Translations under genes and position numbers: made by a program
Shown: positions 44,959 to 53,694 of the stretch, piece by piece
Position numbering within the stretch: position 1 is the stretch's first letter
Layout: each line of letters starts with the position of its first letter
Origin: an uncultured Collinsella sp.
Lineage (GTDB): Bacteria > Actinomycetota > Coriobacteriia > Coriobacteriales > Coriobacteriaceae
Reading direction: 5' to 3'
NCBI GenBank assembly: GCA_958445065.1
Contig: CAUCQW010000001.1
Span: 124,001-188,000 of the forward strand
DNA length: 64,000 nucleotides
The notes under the pieces: generated by a model
What the model saw: the letters and a program-made list of their open reading frames with translations, nothing else
What the model was told of the DNA's origin: nothing
The model's database searches: none

Positions 44959-46215
44959 CTAGCCAATTTGCTGGCAGTTTTTGCACTCTCGTGAAGCGCC
45001 ACGCCTCTGGGCCTCCTGAATAGAGATCTGCGAATAGCCCTTTGCGTCCTTACCAACGGTACGGCACTTATGCGTATGGTAAACATCGCTACCGTTCTTA
45101 TACCAAACTAAACCGTAGCCCGGAATCCACTTGCCGTCCTCGCCGACATAGTAGGAGCCAACCCAGGCATTCGTAGCCATGGCACCGGAAGACTGGAGGT
45201 AGTAGTCGCCGACCCAGGCGTCGTGAGCCATAGCGCCGGAACCGCTAAAGTAGTACCAGGCGCCGCCGACCTGACGCCAGCCGGTGGCCATCGCGCCGGA
45301 ATCGTCGAACCAGTACCAAACTCCACCAACGTTAGCCCAAGAGTTAGAGGCCATAGCGCCCGAACCTCCGAGCCAATACCACGTGCCGCCATTGCTGAGC
45401 CAGCCGGTTGCCATGGCGCCCGAACCGCTCGCATAGTACCAAGAGCCGCCTGCCAAGAACCAGCCAGTGGCCATTGCACCGGAGTCGCCGAACCAGTACC
45501 AGGAGCCGCCGAGGCTGCGCCAGCTGTTAGCGACCATGGCGCCCGAGCCGTCGAGGTAGAACCACGTACCGCCGATGTTGAGCCAGCCAGTGACCATCGC
45601 ACCGGAGGCATTAGTGTAGTACCAGGTACCCGAATCGTTGATCCAGCCAGTCAGCATGACCCCAGATTCGTTGAAATAGTACCAAGCCCCGCCGAGATTA
45701 TGCCAACCGGTCAATAGCTCACCGTCGGAGGTCGCATAGGACCACTTTCCGTAGATGGAGTCGTAGAACCAGCCACTATGCTGCATGCGGCCATCGGCGT
45801 TGGCACCAGGGGTGTTCAGGAAGTAGTTCTTGCCGTCAATCTGAACTCGGCCGTATGCCATATCATGGTTTTCGGGATAGAAGTAATACTTGTCCCCACC
45901 GATAGACTGCCAGCCCGACACCGCGGTCCCGTCAGCGCCAAAATAGTACCAGACAGCTTCGTATTCGTTATGTCACTGGTTCGTGACCATGGCGCCAGTT
46001 TCGGGATCGAAATAGCGAAGGTTGCCGTCCTCGCACCGAACGAGTCCAGTCTTCGGACGACCGTCGGAACACCATTCCGTAATCGGTCCACCGCCTCCGC
46101 CACCGCCAGCAATATCAGCAAATGAGGGCGCCGGGGCAACCGTCATGCAGGCAGCAGCAAATGCAACAACTCCCAGCACTGTTAGTCCGTGCCATCTTTC
46201 TCGAAGGTTTTTCAT
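44959..46215 (-). pseudogene. Choline-binding-type repeat protein interrupted by one in-frame TGA
   Basis: The frame opens at ATG 46215 with a signal peptide (LTVLGVVAFAAACMTVAPAPSFA), a Gly-rich linker and a first repeat. It hits TGA at 45973-45975 after VTNQ and then continues in the same frame without further stops for 338 codons to 44959. The downstream part holds about twelve repeats and a C-terminal Cys/His module (YHTHKCRTVGKDAKGYSQIS ... ECKNCQQ) that resembles the Ada-type metal-binding fold. A single TGG-to-TGA change would explain it, since a Trp fits the repeat there. Alternatives are stop readthrough, or a sequencing error. Restarting at ATG 45921 would lack a signal peptide. Confidence 0.8.
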
Positions 46216-46398
46216 ACGACATCCTTTTTCCGAGATTTAAGGCTCTCTTAAGTTATTTTTAAACTATCAATTCAGTATTTCAACGGGAAATCGATAAAAG
46301 GTGTCTTTGTGACTGCAATTTAAATATGAGTCGCCACACCTCAACCGTTACGCTAAATAGCTTCTGAGTCAAACCGAGCACATAAGCGAACCAATTTA

Positions 46399-46531
46399 AT
46401 ACGGCTACCTGAAAAATCCTGACACACGTTTTCGATATGACAAGAGCTGCTTGAACGGGGAGTACTTGAACCCCACCGCCCTTGCAGCTCTTGAGGATAC
46501 TTTGCCGGAACTTGGCATTACTTCGCACTAA
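46399..46531 (+). pseudogene. Orphan C-terminal coding remnant
   Basis: After a TAA the plus strand reads YGYLKNPDTRFRYDKSCL, continues NGEYLNPTALAALEDTLPEL and ends in GITSH and a stop at 46529-46531. The composition looks like real protein and lacks a start or body. It overlaps the 3' end of the convergent glycosyltransferase by 3 nt. I do not recognise the family. Upstream sequence to 46216 is AT-rich and broken by stops. The rest of the gap 46216-46527 holds nothing else I can support. Confidence 0.35.
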
Positions 46532-49014
46532 AACGAGAAGTACTCACTGTCGGAGGACAAGTTCGGCCCCAACCATGAATCGCCCGTCAAGAAGAACTCA
46601 GGCCAGCGCTGCATGAACAGCGCTTGCTCGCGCTTCCAGCGGCGCAGCTTTTCCTCGTTGGCCTCTTCCCTGCCACGCGAGGTGAACTCGTAGTGATACA
46701 GCTCGGCATAGGGCGTAAAGATGGTGCGGAAGCCCGCCTCCCACACGCGCAGGCAAAAGTCTGCGTCGTTAAAACCGACGGCGAATTCCTCGTTGTAGCC
46801 TCCGACCTGCTCAAATACGTCGCGTCGCACCATCTGGCAGGCACCCGTCACGGCGCTAAAGTTGCCCGGGCGCACAGCGCGGGCAAGATAGCCCTCGCGC
46901 TTTGCCGAGAAGTCCTGGTTGGCATGGGCAAGTGCGCCGCGCACGCCAACCACAATGCCAGCGTGCTGCACCAGATGATCGGCAAAGTAGAGCTTGGCAC
47001 CCACCACGCCCGCATCGGGACGTTGCAGATAGCCCATCATCTCTTCGATAAAGTCGGGGCTTATGACCTCGGTATCGTTGTTGAGCAGCAGCAGGTAGTC
47101 GCCCTTGGCGTGCTTCACACCAAAATTGATGATCTGAGAGTAATTGAACTCGCCCGGCCAGTACACAACGCGCGCGATGCCCTTGCCTTCTGATGCTGAA
47201 GCCACGCGTTCCGGCAGGGTTTCGTAATACGCAAACGTATCCGGGGCTTCGCTGTTGTTCTCCACCAAGACGATCTCATAGTTGGCATACGTGGCCTTCT
47301 GGGCAATCGACATCACACAGGCATCGAGCGTCTCAACGTGGTCCTTGGTGGGAATCACAATGCTCACCAGCGGCGCAGGCTCCGGCAGCGCATAGCGCAT
47401 GCGATAGACAAACGGCGTCTCGGTCTCCTCGACCGTTCCGCAAATGCCCAGCGTGTTAAAGTGGCGCTGAAGCGCAAGGCGCCCGGCTTCAATAGCATAC
47501 GGCTTGCTATCGGCAGAGCCATCGGCGGTCGATCCCGGATGAACGCGCCAGTGATACAGCACGTGCGCAACATGCTCAAAGCGCGCGCCCGCTGCAAGAC
47601 AGCGAAGCGTCAGGTCGTAGTCCTGGGCACCCGCAACGTCTTCTGGGGACATGCCAATGTAATCGATGAGCGCCTTCTCCACCATCAGGAAATGCGTCAC
47701 ACAGTTATGGCTATAGAGCAGGTCGGCGTTGAGCTTGGTCTTAAAGACCGGCTGACCCCACTCCCCCGTTTTCTGAAACATGTCCTCGTCGCAGAACAGG
47801 ACCTGGGGGCGCTCGCCCTCGGCCGCCTTATTCAGCGCGGAAACATACTGGAATAACGCGTCCGGTTCCAGAATGTCGTCATGGTCCAAGAACGCGATGT
47901 AGTCTCCAGCCGCCTGCTGAATACCAGCGTTGGTGTTGAGCACAATGCCGCCGTTGCCGGGCAGCTCAATGCGACGAACGCGCTCATCGTTGGCACTTGC
48001 TGCAAGATTGGCCACCGCATCCCATTCGGGCGAGGCGTCCATAAGCAGCAATTCCCAGTTGTCATAGCTCTGGACTAGCACCGAGTCCAGCAGCTCGCGC
48101 AGGTAGACCCGATCAGTCTTGTAGCACGGCACCACAATGCTCACGAGCGGTCTATAGGCAAAGGCCGCCGAAGCGACACGCTGGCACGCCAAATCGCCCG
48201 GCTTTGCGCGATGTTGCTCAAACCAACGTCGATAAGCTGCGTCGTCTGCACGCGCGTCCTTCATGCGGTTCCAGCTGTCATCGAACATGCCGTTGTACAG
48301 GCGACCATCCATGGCGCAAAACCCGCTTTGGATCCGCTCTGTGGGATCGTTCACGATCGCGACAAAATCTCGTATATCCTGAGGCATCTCAACACTCAGA
48401 TACGTTTTATTGACGCGGCAACCGTTGCGCTGGGGAACATCGACCTGCGATTCAAACACATGCACGGTGACATCGATGGCATTCATATGCGTATCAAAGA
48501 TCTGGAGCTCAGGTGCGCACTGGGGGTCTCCAGCCCAGGTAACCTCATAGCGCCACACCGCGCCGGCGTCTGCCGGCAAATAGCGAATGGCATCGATCTC
48601 GTAGCGACCGCAGCATTCGCCACGCTGCGCATCGCGGATAAGCGCGCACAGCGAAGGCTTTGCTTTGTAGTTAATCTTGGATTCCAGCTTGGCCACGCGG
48701 CTATCAAGGCGAATGGAGCCCAACCTTTGGCCATCGGATGCAAAAACGACATCCATCGACGAGTCATCCAAAAACGGAAGCACCAAGACAGCGAGCTCGC
48801 GCTCGTAATCGGAAACGGAAGGGCAAAGCGCCAGCACACGGCCATGATCGACCGGGAGCACCAGCGACGGCACACAAGAACCGCTCGTCGTCGCATGGGC
48901 AAACGCTTGAGAACCCTCCTGCTCAATAAGCGCAGCGACATCCTGACCGGCAAAACGAAGCAGCACAAACAGACGGCCCTGACTGCGGCAAAGTGCCAAA
49001 CGCTTGATACTCAT
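46528..49014 (-). CDS. Large glycosyltransferase with two GT2 domains
   Basis: 828 residues with the same plan as the protein at 19525-21996: an N-terminal ~285-residue beta-rich region, then GT2-a (YRPLVSIVVPCYKTD, FLDHDDILEPD, LYHWRVHPGS) and GT2-b (PLVSIVIPTKDH, LLLLNNDTEVI, GFNDADFCLRVWE, ELYHYEFTSRG). Unlike that copy it uses GC-rich codons. Such enzymes extend surface glycans. Its ATG directly follows the TAG of the upstream glycosyltransferase, so it is the last gene of a five-gene operon (53438 to 46528). Confidence 0.88.
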   Translation of the reverse strand: MSIKRLALCRSQGRLFVLLRFAGQDVAALIEQEGSQAFAHATTSGSCVPSLVLPVDHGRVLALCPSVSDYERELAVLVLPFLDDSSMDVVFASDGQRLGSIRLDSRVAKLESKINYKAKPSLCALIRDAQRGECCGRYEIDAIRYLPADAGAVWRYEVTWAGDPQCAPELQIFDTHMNAIDVTVHVFESQVDVPQRNGCRVNKTYLSVEMPQDIRDFVAIVNDPTERIQSGFCAMDGRLYNGMFDDSWNRMKDARADDAAYRRWFEQHRAKPGDLACQRVASAAFAYRPLVSIVVPCYKTDRVYLRELLDSVLVQSYDNWELLLMDASPEWDAVANLAASANDERVRRIELPGNGGIVLNTNAGIQQAAGDYIAFLDHDDILEPDALFQYVSALNKAAEGERPQVLFCDEDMFQKTGEWGQPVFKTKLNADLLYSHNCVTHFLMVEKALIDYIGMSPEDVAGAQDYDLTLRCLAAGARFEHVAHVLYHWRVHPGSTADGSADSKPYAIEAGRLALQRHFNTLGICGTVEETETPFVYRMRYALPEPAPLVSIVIPTKDHVETLDACVMSIAQKATYANYEIVLVENNSEAPDTFAYYETLPERVASASEGKGIARVVYWPGEFNYSQIINFGVKHAKGDYLLLLNNDTEVISPDFIEEMMGYLQRPDAGVVGAKLYFADHLVQHAGIVVGVRGALAHANQDFSAKREGYLARAVRPGNFSAVTGACQMVRRDVFEQVGGYNEEFAVGFNDADFCLRVWEAGFRTIFTPYAELYHYEFTSRGREEANEEKLRRWKREQALFMQRWPEFFLTGDSWLGPNLSSDSEYFSF

Positions 49015-50082
49015 CTACACTTCTCGCTTTCCCAGGGCGTTCGCCGCCATGCGCTTGCAGGCACCCAGACGCCCAAACCTCAAGACGTCGTAATCGAACA
49101 TGAGCTTTTTGCACGCACGGGCATTGGGGGCCTTACTGGTAAGCGCCGCGCGCACCATAGCGGCAACAGACGGGGCACATTGTGCAAGCGCAGCATCGCT
49201 GCCCACAGCAGAACCGGCAAGCGCCATGGCAACGGCAGCAAACACCTTGCCGCAGTCCGAACCCAGCAACCTGAGCGCATCGTACAGCACCAGATCGCAT
49301 AGGAAGTACGCCAGGTCCTCGGCATGCTGGACATCGAGACCGTCGCGCTGCCAGTCAGCCAGCACCGCGGAGTAAATCTTCACGTGCTCCAGCAGGCGCG
49401 TCTCGTCGTCGTAGCGCATGGTGTCCATGAGCGAACCCTTGCGCGCCACGCGGTAGTCATACAGCTTGTTCGAAATAAGCGCGGTCTTGCGCGAGCGACC
49501 GTACACGGCAAAATCGAAGACCTGGTCCTCGCCATACTTAACGGTTTCGTCGAACACGATCCCGTTGCCCAGCAAAAACTCACGCTTGCAGGCGGTGCGC
49601 CATGCAAAGGGGCGAGATGCTTCCTTAAACAGTAGGTCGGAGCTATAGCCTTCAAACGACACATCGCGCGGGCTCAGCACATAGTTAAGCCACGGATACC
49701 CCGCCTCCAGCGGATACGGATTCGCACCAAAGGTCAAAACATCACAGCGCTCGCGCTCAAAGGCATCGACGATCACGCGGCATGCATCGGGCGTAAAGCG
49801 GTCGTCGGAATCCAAAAACGCGACGATAGGCGCCGTGGACGCAGCGATGCCTGCATTACGCGCACTCGACAGGCCGCCATTGGGCTTATCGACCAGCGTG
49901 AAGCGCGCGTCTTTTTCGCAATAGGCGGCCGCAATATCGCGCGAGCCGTCCGGCGAGCCATCGTTGACCAGCACGCCTTCCCAATCGGGCATGTCCTGCG
50001 CAAGCAGGGAGTCCAGGCACCAGGCCAGGCACTCCTCCACTTTATAGATGGGAACGACAACGGAAATCTTGGGGGTAGCCAT
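49015..50082 (-). CDS. GT2 glycosyltransferase (EpsJ/WaaB-type)
   Basis: 355 residues. GT-A core in the first ~220 residues: ISVVVPIYKVEECLAWCLDS, VLVNDGSPDGSRD, GLSSARNAGIAAS, VAFLDSDDRFTPDACRV (metal site DSDD) and YGEDQVFDFAVY. The helical C-terminal third is variable and probably contacts acceptor or membrane. ATG 50082 has AGGAG 9 nt upstream; GTG 50088 is an alternative. It lies between two other GT2 genes in the same operon, and its stop touches the next ATG. Confidence 0.87.
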   Translation of the reverse strand: MATPKISVVVPIYKVEECLAWCLDSLLAQDMPDWEGVLVNDGSPDGSRDIAAAYCEKDARFTLVDKPNGGLSSARNAGIAASTAPIVAFLDSDDRFTPDACRVIVDAFERERCDVLTFGANPYPLEAGYPWLNYVLSPRDVSFEGYSSDLLFKEASRPFAWRTACKREFLLGNGIVFDETVKYGEDQVFDFAVYGRSRKTALISNKLYDYRVARKGSLMDTMRYDDETRLLEHVKIYSAVLADWQRDGLDVQHAEDLAYFLCDLVLYDALRLLGSDCGKVFAAVAMALAGSAVGSDAALAQCAPSVAAMVRAALTSKAPNARACKKLMFDYDVLRFGRLGACKRMAANALGKREV

Positions 50083-50094
50083 AGTCACTCGCTC

Positions 50095-51213
50095 CTACTG
50101 TGCGGCCGGAACGTCATCGGGGTGCGGGTTGTCGCCGTAGGTGCACTGATATGTCAGCACGCGCCAGACCAGCGGCAGGCCGCCAATCTTAAAGTAATGC
50201 TTAAACGTATTGAGCTTGCCCGGCTTCTTAAAGTCAAAGCGCGAATCGATATAGGCGCGGGGCGACTTGACCATCAGGCGCAAGTCGGTCTCGCCACGCG
50301 GATCAAACAGCGACAGATCAAAGCGACCGGCATCCCAGTCGGCCTTGAGCTCGGACGAGGCTTTCTTCCAAAACTGCTCGCGCAGTTCATCGACCAGGCG
50401 CTCATCGTTCCAACGGTACGTATCGACCTTCATGCGCATTAAAATACCCTGAAGCTGAGCCTTAAGCTCGGGGCGTTCATCCAAAAAGCGCTGCATCTCG
50501 GCGTATTCGTCGCACACGCAAAATACCTTGTTGGGCGAATTAACGGAGCTCTTCTCGTTGTCTTGGCGATAGCACAAAATGGGGTCCGCGATAAACGCAG
50601 CACGCTCGGCGCATGCCCAGACCTTAAAGTTAAAACCCGCATCCTGATACGAGGCACCCGGCGTGGGAAGGAAGCGAATCTGATTGTCGTTGAGGAACGC
50701 GCGCCGATAGATAGCCGACCAAATGGAAGGTTTGCGGTAGAAGATGCCCGGGCGATCGACGGGGCGATACGCGGCGCCCGTCATATGCTCGTCGATAATC
50801 CCAAACAGCTCACGTCGCTCGCTGGGCGTGGACCAATACAGATAAAAGTCGCCCTTTACCGCATCGGCATGCTCAGCATCGGCCTTGGCGACCAGCTTTT
50901 GAAGCGAATCCTCAAACATAAAGTCGTCGGACTCAAGGATGCCCACGTACTCACCGCGCGCCATCTCCAGGCCACGGTTCATCGAGTCGCCGTAGCCGCT
51001 GTTGGCCTTGTCGATCATCTTTACACGGGGGTCGTGCTCCATGTACTCGCGGATGATATCCGGCGAGCTATCGGTGGAGCCGTCGTTGATGCAGATGATC
51101 TCGATGTCATTGAGCGTCTGCGCCACGGCGGAATCGAGGCACACGCGCAGATAGCGCTCGACATTGCAAATGGGGACAAGCAGCGAAACTTTAGGGGTAT
51201 CAGAGTTCTGCAA
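50095..51213 (-). CDS. GT2 glycosyltransferase
   Basis: 372 residues. N-terminal GT-A motifs: VSLLVPICNVERYLRVCLDS, IICINDGSTDSSPDII, GYGDSMNRGLEMARGEYVGI and ESDDFMFEDSLQKL (the metal site is ESDD rather than DSDD). The C-terminal half contains a conserved SVNSPNKVFCVCDEYAEMQ region. It is closely similar to the protein at 52335-53438 over its full length, so the two arose by duplication with a third GT2 between them. TTG start with GGGAGG 5 nt upstream. Confidence 0.87.
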   Translation of the reverse strand: MQNSDTPKVSLLVPICNVERYLRVCLDSAVAQTLNDIEIICINDGSTDSSPDIIREYMEHDPRVKMIDKANSGYGDSMNRGLEMARGEYVGILESDDFMFEDSLQKLVAKADAEHADAVKGDFYLYWSTPSERRELFGIIDEHMTGAAYRPVDRPGIFYRKPSIWSAIYRRAFLNDNQIRFLPTPGASYQDAGFNFKVWACAERAAFIADPILCYRQDNEKSSVNSPNKVFCVCDEYAEMQRFLDERPELKAQLQGILMRMKVDTYRWNDERLVDELREQFWKKASSELKADWDAGRFDLSLFDPRGETDLRLMVKSPRAYIDSRFDFKKPGKLNTFKHYFKIGGLPLVWRVLTYQCTYGDNPHPDDVPAAQ

Positions 51214-51287
51214 GAGAACCTCCCGTTGAATAGCGTGTAACAGGGTTATTTTAGCAGCCGAGTTGCGGCGGGCGGCAGCGCTTGGAA

Positions 51288-52328
51288 TTATAGAAAGCGC
51301 TCCAGGCAGGCTTTGAGACCACGAGTCGAAAGATAGAACAGCGTGGCGTCTGCCATCGAAACGCCCGAGGTCGCCGCAACGAGCTTGTGGGCAACACGGC
51401 GAACGGCACCCTTAGCAGGCATATCCGCCCACTCCGTTCCCAAAAACGTCGTGAGGTCCATGTTGACGCGAGCCGCCACGCGATGGAAGTCATCGGCATC
51501 CAAGCGCGCCAGATCGAACACAATTAGGTCCAAAAACCAAGTTATCAGCTCGCCGGGACACAGGTCCAAAAGACCATAGGCCGCCCAGTCTTCCAAGACC
51601 TCCTCGAGCATCTTCATGTGGGCGTCAAGCTTTTTGGCGCGCGCCTCGGCACTGTTGAACTCGTGCGTCGCCGATTCGCTCTCCATCACGTAGTGGTAGA
51701 ACTTGTCAGGCATGACGACGGTCCTGCGGGCAAGCGCATAAGCCGCAAATTGGAAGACGACGTCCTCGCCCAAAGCCAAACCGGGGGCGAAGCGAATGCC
51801 TTCGCGATTGAGCAGCTCGCGCGAAAAAGCCGCACGGCAGGCATAGGGCTGCGCATTCGAATGGAACAGCAGTTGAGGATCGCGGGCGCCGAAGGTACCA
51901 GCTTTGGGGCTCATGAGTTGCTGGACGCGTTTGGGGGCAGCATCGGCAGGTTCACAGACGCCGCCAAAAACGGCGGCCTCGGCATCCGCAGACTCCATGG
52001 CATGCAGCACGCGCTCGACCGTCTGGGCATCGATGTAATCGTCGGCGTCCACAAAAAAGACGGTCCCGCCCACGGCGGCATCGATGCCGGCATTTCGAGC
52101 ACACGAGACGCCCGCGTTTTCCTGGTCAATCACCAGTACGCGATCGTCGGCCTGCGCGATCCGACGCAACACGTTCAACGAATCATCAGTCGAACCGTCG
52201 TTGACGCAGACAACCTGAATCGAACGCTCAGACTGGGCCAACAGCGAATCGAGGCATCGCTGAATGGAGCGCGCAGAGTTGTAAACGGGGACGACAATGG
52301 TAGCTTTAGGACACGAGGCCTCTCCCAT
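51288..52328 (-). CDS. GT2 glycosyltransferase
   Basis: 346 residues. GT-A motifs: ATIVVPVYNSARSIQRCLDS, VVCVNDGSTDDSLNVL, GVSCARNAGIDAAVG, FFVDADDYIDAQTVERV (metal site DADD) and LGEDVVFQFAAYALA. It differs in the C-terminal half from its two neighbours, so it probably adds a different linkage. It begins 6 nt after the upstream GT2 gene ends and is followed by 74 nt without a gene before the next one. Confidence 0.86.
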   Translation of the reverse strand: MGEASCPKATIVVPVYNSARSIQRCLDSLLAQSERSIQVVCVNDGSTDDSLNVLRRIAQADDRVLVIDQENAGVSCARNAGIDAAVGGTVFFVDADDYIDAQTVERVLHAMESADAEAAVFGGVCEPADAAPKRVQQLMSPKAGTFGARDPQLLFHSNAQPYACRAAFSRELLNREGIRFAPGLALGEDVVFQFAAYALARRTVVMPDKFYHYVMESESATHEFNSAEARAKKLDAHMKMLEEVLEDWAAYGLLDLCPGELITWFLDLIVFDLARLDADDFHRVAARVNMDLTTFLGTEWADMPAKGAVRRVAHKLVAATSGVSMADATLFYLSTRGLKACLERFL

Positions 52329-52334
52329 GCCGAC

Positions 52335-53438
52335 CTACCCCCTCAGCGATTCGATGAGGAAGGCGGCGACCACGCCTGGGCCTCCAACCGAGGCGTAATA
52401 CTTAGCACGCCCCAAGGCACCATCCGTCGCAAAACTCGGATGCTCGTCAACCCAGCCCTCAGGATCTTTGAGGATGGCAGCGAGATTTGCGCGCTTCCAC
52501 GGCTTGAGGTCGTCAAGCGAAAAGTCCCCGACGTCCAAGGCCGTTTGGAACTCCTTGGCCATCTGAACCAGGAACTCCTTATAGAACTTAGGCGCCAGGC
52601 GCACGTAGTTCCACATGTACGAATCGTACTTAATGAGTTGATTGAACTTGAGCATGCGCGCGACATCGCCGCTTGCGTGGTCGCGGGCATAATCCTCTCG
52701 AATCCAACGCTCAATCTCGGCATACTCGGAATTGACGCAAAAGACCTTAGCCGAAGAATTGACCGAGGAATTCTCGTTGTCCTGGCGATAAGACAACACG
52801 GCATCATGCAGGTAAACAGCCTTATCGGCGCACGCGATCACCTTAAAGGCGAATGACGTGTCCTGAAAGGATGCCCCCGGAGTCGGCAGGAACTTAATGC
52901 CGTTGCGCTCAAGAAAATCGCGACGGTACACGGCCGACCAAATCGACGGCTTTTGCTTAAAGAACTGAGTCGTATCGCTCGGGTGCACCGGCTTGCCGCA
53001 GTCCTTGGCCTTAAACATCTCGTGCAGCGAACGGCGCTCCTCGGGCTTAGACCAGTAGAAATCAAAGTTAGCCTTCGCAAAGTCGGCATTATTGCTATCG
53101 GCGGCCGAGACAAGCTTTTCGAGTGCGTCGGGCGCCATAAAGTCATCGGACTCCAAGATGCCAACGTACTTGCCACGCGCCATCTCCAGACCGTGGTTCA
53201 TTGAGTCGCCGTAGCCGCTGTTGACCTTGTCGATCATCTTGACGCGCCCATCGCGCTCCATATACTCGCGGATAATCGCCGGCGAGTTGTCGGTCGACCC
53301 GTCGTTAATGCAGATGATCTCAATATCCTTGAGCGTCTGCGCCATGGCGGAATCGAGACACTCGCGCAGGTAGCGCTGAACATTGTAAATGGGAATAAGT
53401 AGCGACAGAACAGGGCTGCCAGAGGCGTTAGTAGACAA
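52335..53438 (-). CDS. GT2 glycosyltransferase, first gene of the five-gene operon
   Basis: 367 residues. Motifs: LSLLIPIYNVQRYLRECLDS, IICINDGSTDNSPAII, GYGDSMNHGLEMARGKYVGI, ESDDFMAPDALEKL, and the C-terminal SSVNSSAKVFCVNSEYAEIE. It is a paralogue of 50095-51213. TTG start at 53438 with AAGGAG 6 nt upstream. Transcription probably starts in the 53439-53694 interval, which it shares with the divergent glycosyltransferase at 53695. Confidence 0.87.
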   Translation of the reverse strand: MSTNASGSPVLSLLIPIYNVQRYLRECLDSAMAQTLKDIEIICINDGSTDNSPAIIREYMERDGRVKMIDKVNSGYGDSMNHGLEMARGKYVGILESDDFMAPDALEKLVSAADSNNADFAKANFDFYWSKPEERRSLHEMFKAKDCGKPVHPSDTTQFFKQKPSIWSAVYRRDFLERNGIKFLPTPGASFQDTSFAFKVIACADKAVYLHDAVLSYRQDNENSSVNSSAKVFCVNSEYAEIERWIREDYARDHASGDVARMLKFNQLIKYDSYMWNYVRLAPKFYKEFLVQMAKEFQTALDVGDFSLDDLKPWKRANLAAILKDPEGWVDEHPSFATDGALGRAKYYASVGGPGVVAAFLIESLRG

Positions 53439-53504
53439 ATGTGCTCCTTAGGAAATACCTGTCGTTTCATGGTATCAAAGGGTCAGCGCGCCAGCGGGCG
53501 TTTA

Positions 53505-53510
53505 TATAAT
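53505..53510 (+). promoter_or_regulatory. -10 element (TATAAT) upstream of the 53695 glycosyltransferase
   Basis: Exact TATAAT in a TTTATATAATC context, 185 nt before the start codon, with no convincing -35. The ~180-nt leader holds a 12-nt palindrome (GCAGGTTCCTGC) followed by GTTTTATT near 53564-53583, which could be an attenuator. Confidence 0.4.
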
Positions 53511-53694
53511 CTATGGAGCCTCTTGCGGGCAAAGCAGCCCCACATCATGCGGCGGGCCCATGGCAGGTTCCTGCGTTTTATTCAAAGCTTGCCGCCAAGG
53601 TGCGCCGAGCCTTTACAATAGGACAGTCCCAAGGACGTATTCGATAGCTTCCGTGCAGCGCTCGCCCGCCGCGCGTGAAAGGATATATTGCCCC

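Noticed and set aside
31198..46215. Regular ~60-nt DNA periodicity resembling a tandem repeat or CRISPR array
   Set aside because: The period is that of ~20-residue protein repeats inside open frames; there are no identical repeats separated by unique spacers.
46280..46528. 82-residue minus-strand open frame
   Set aside because: No ribosome-binding site or family signal; it overlaps a plus-strand remnant with better protein character.
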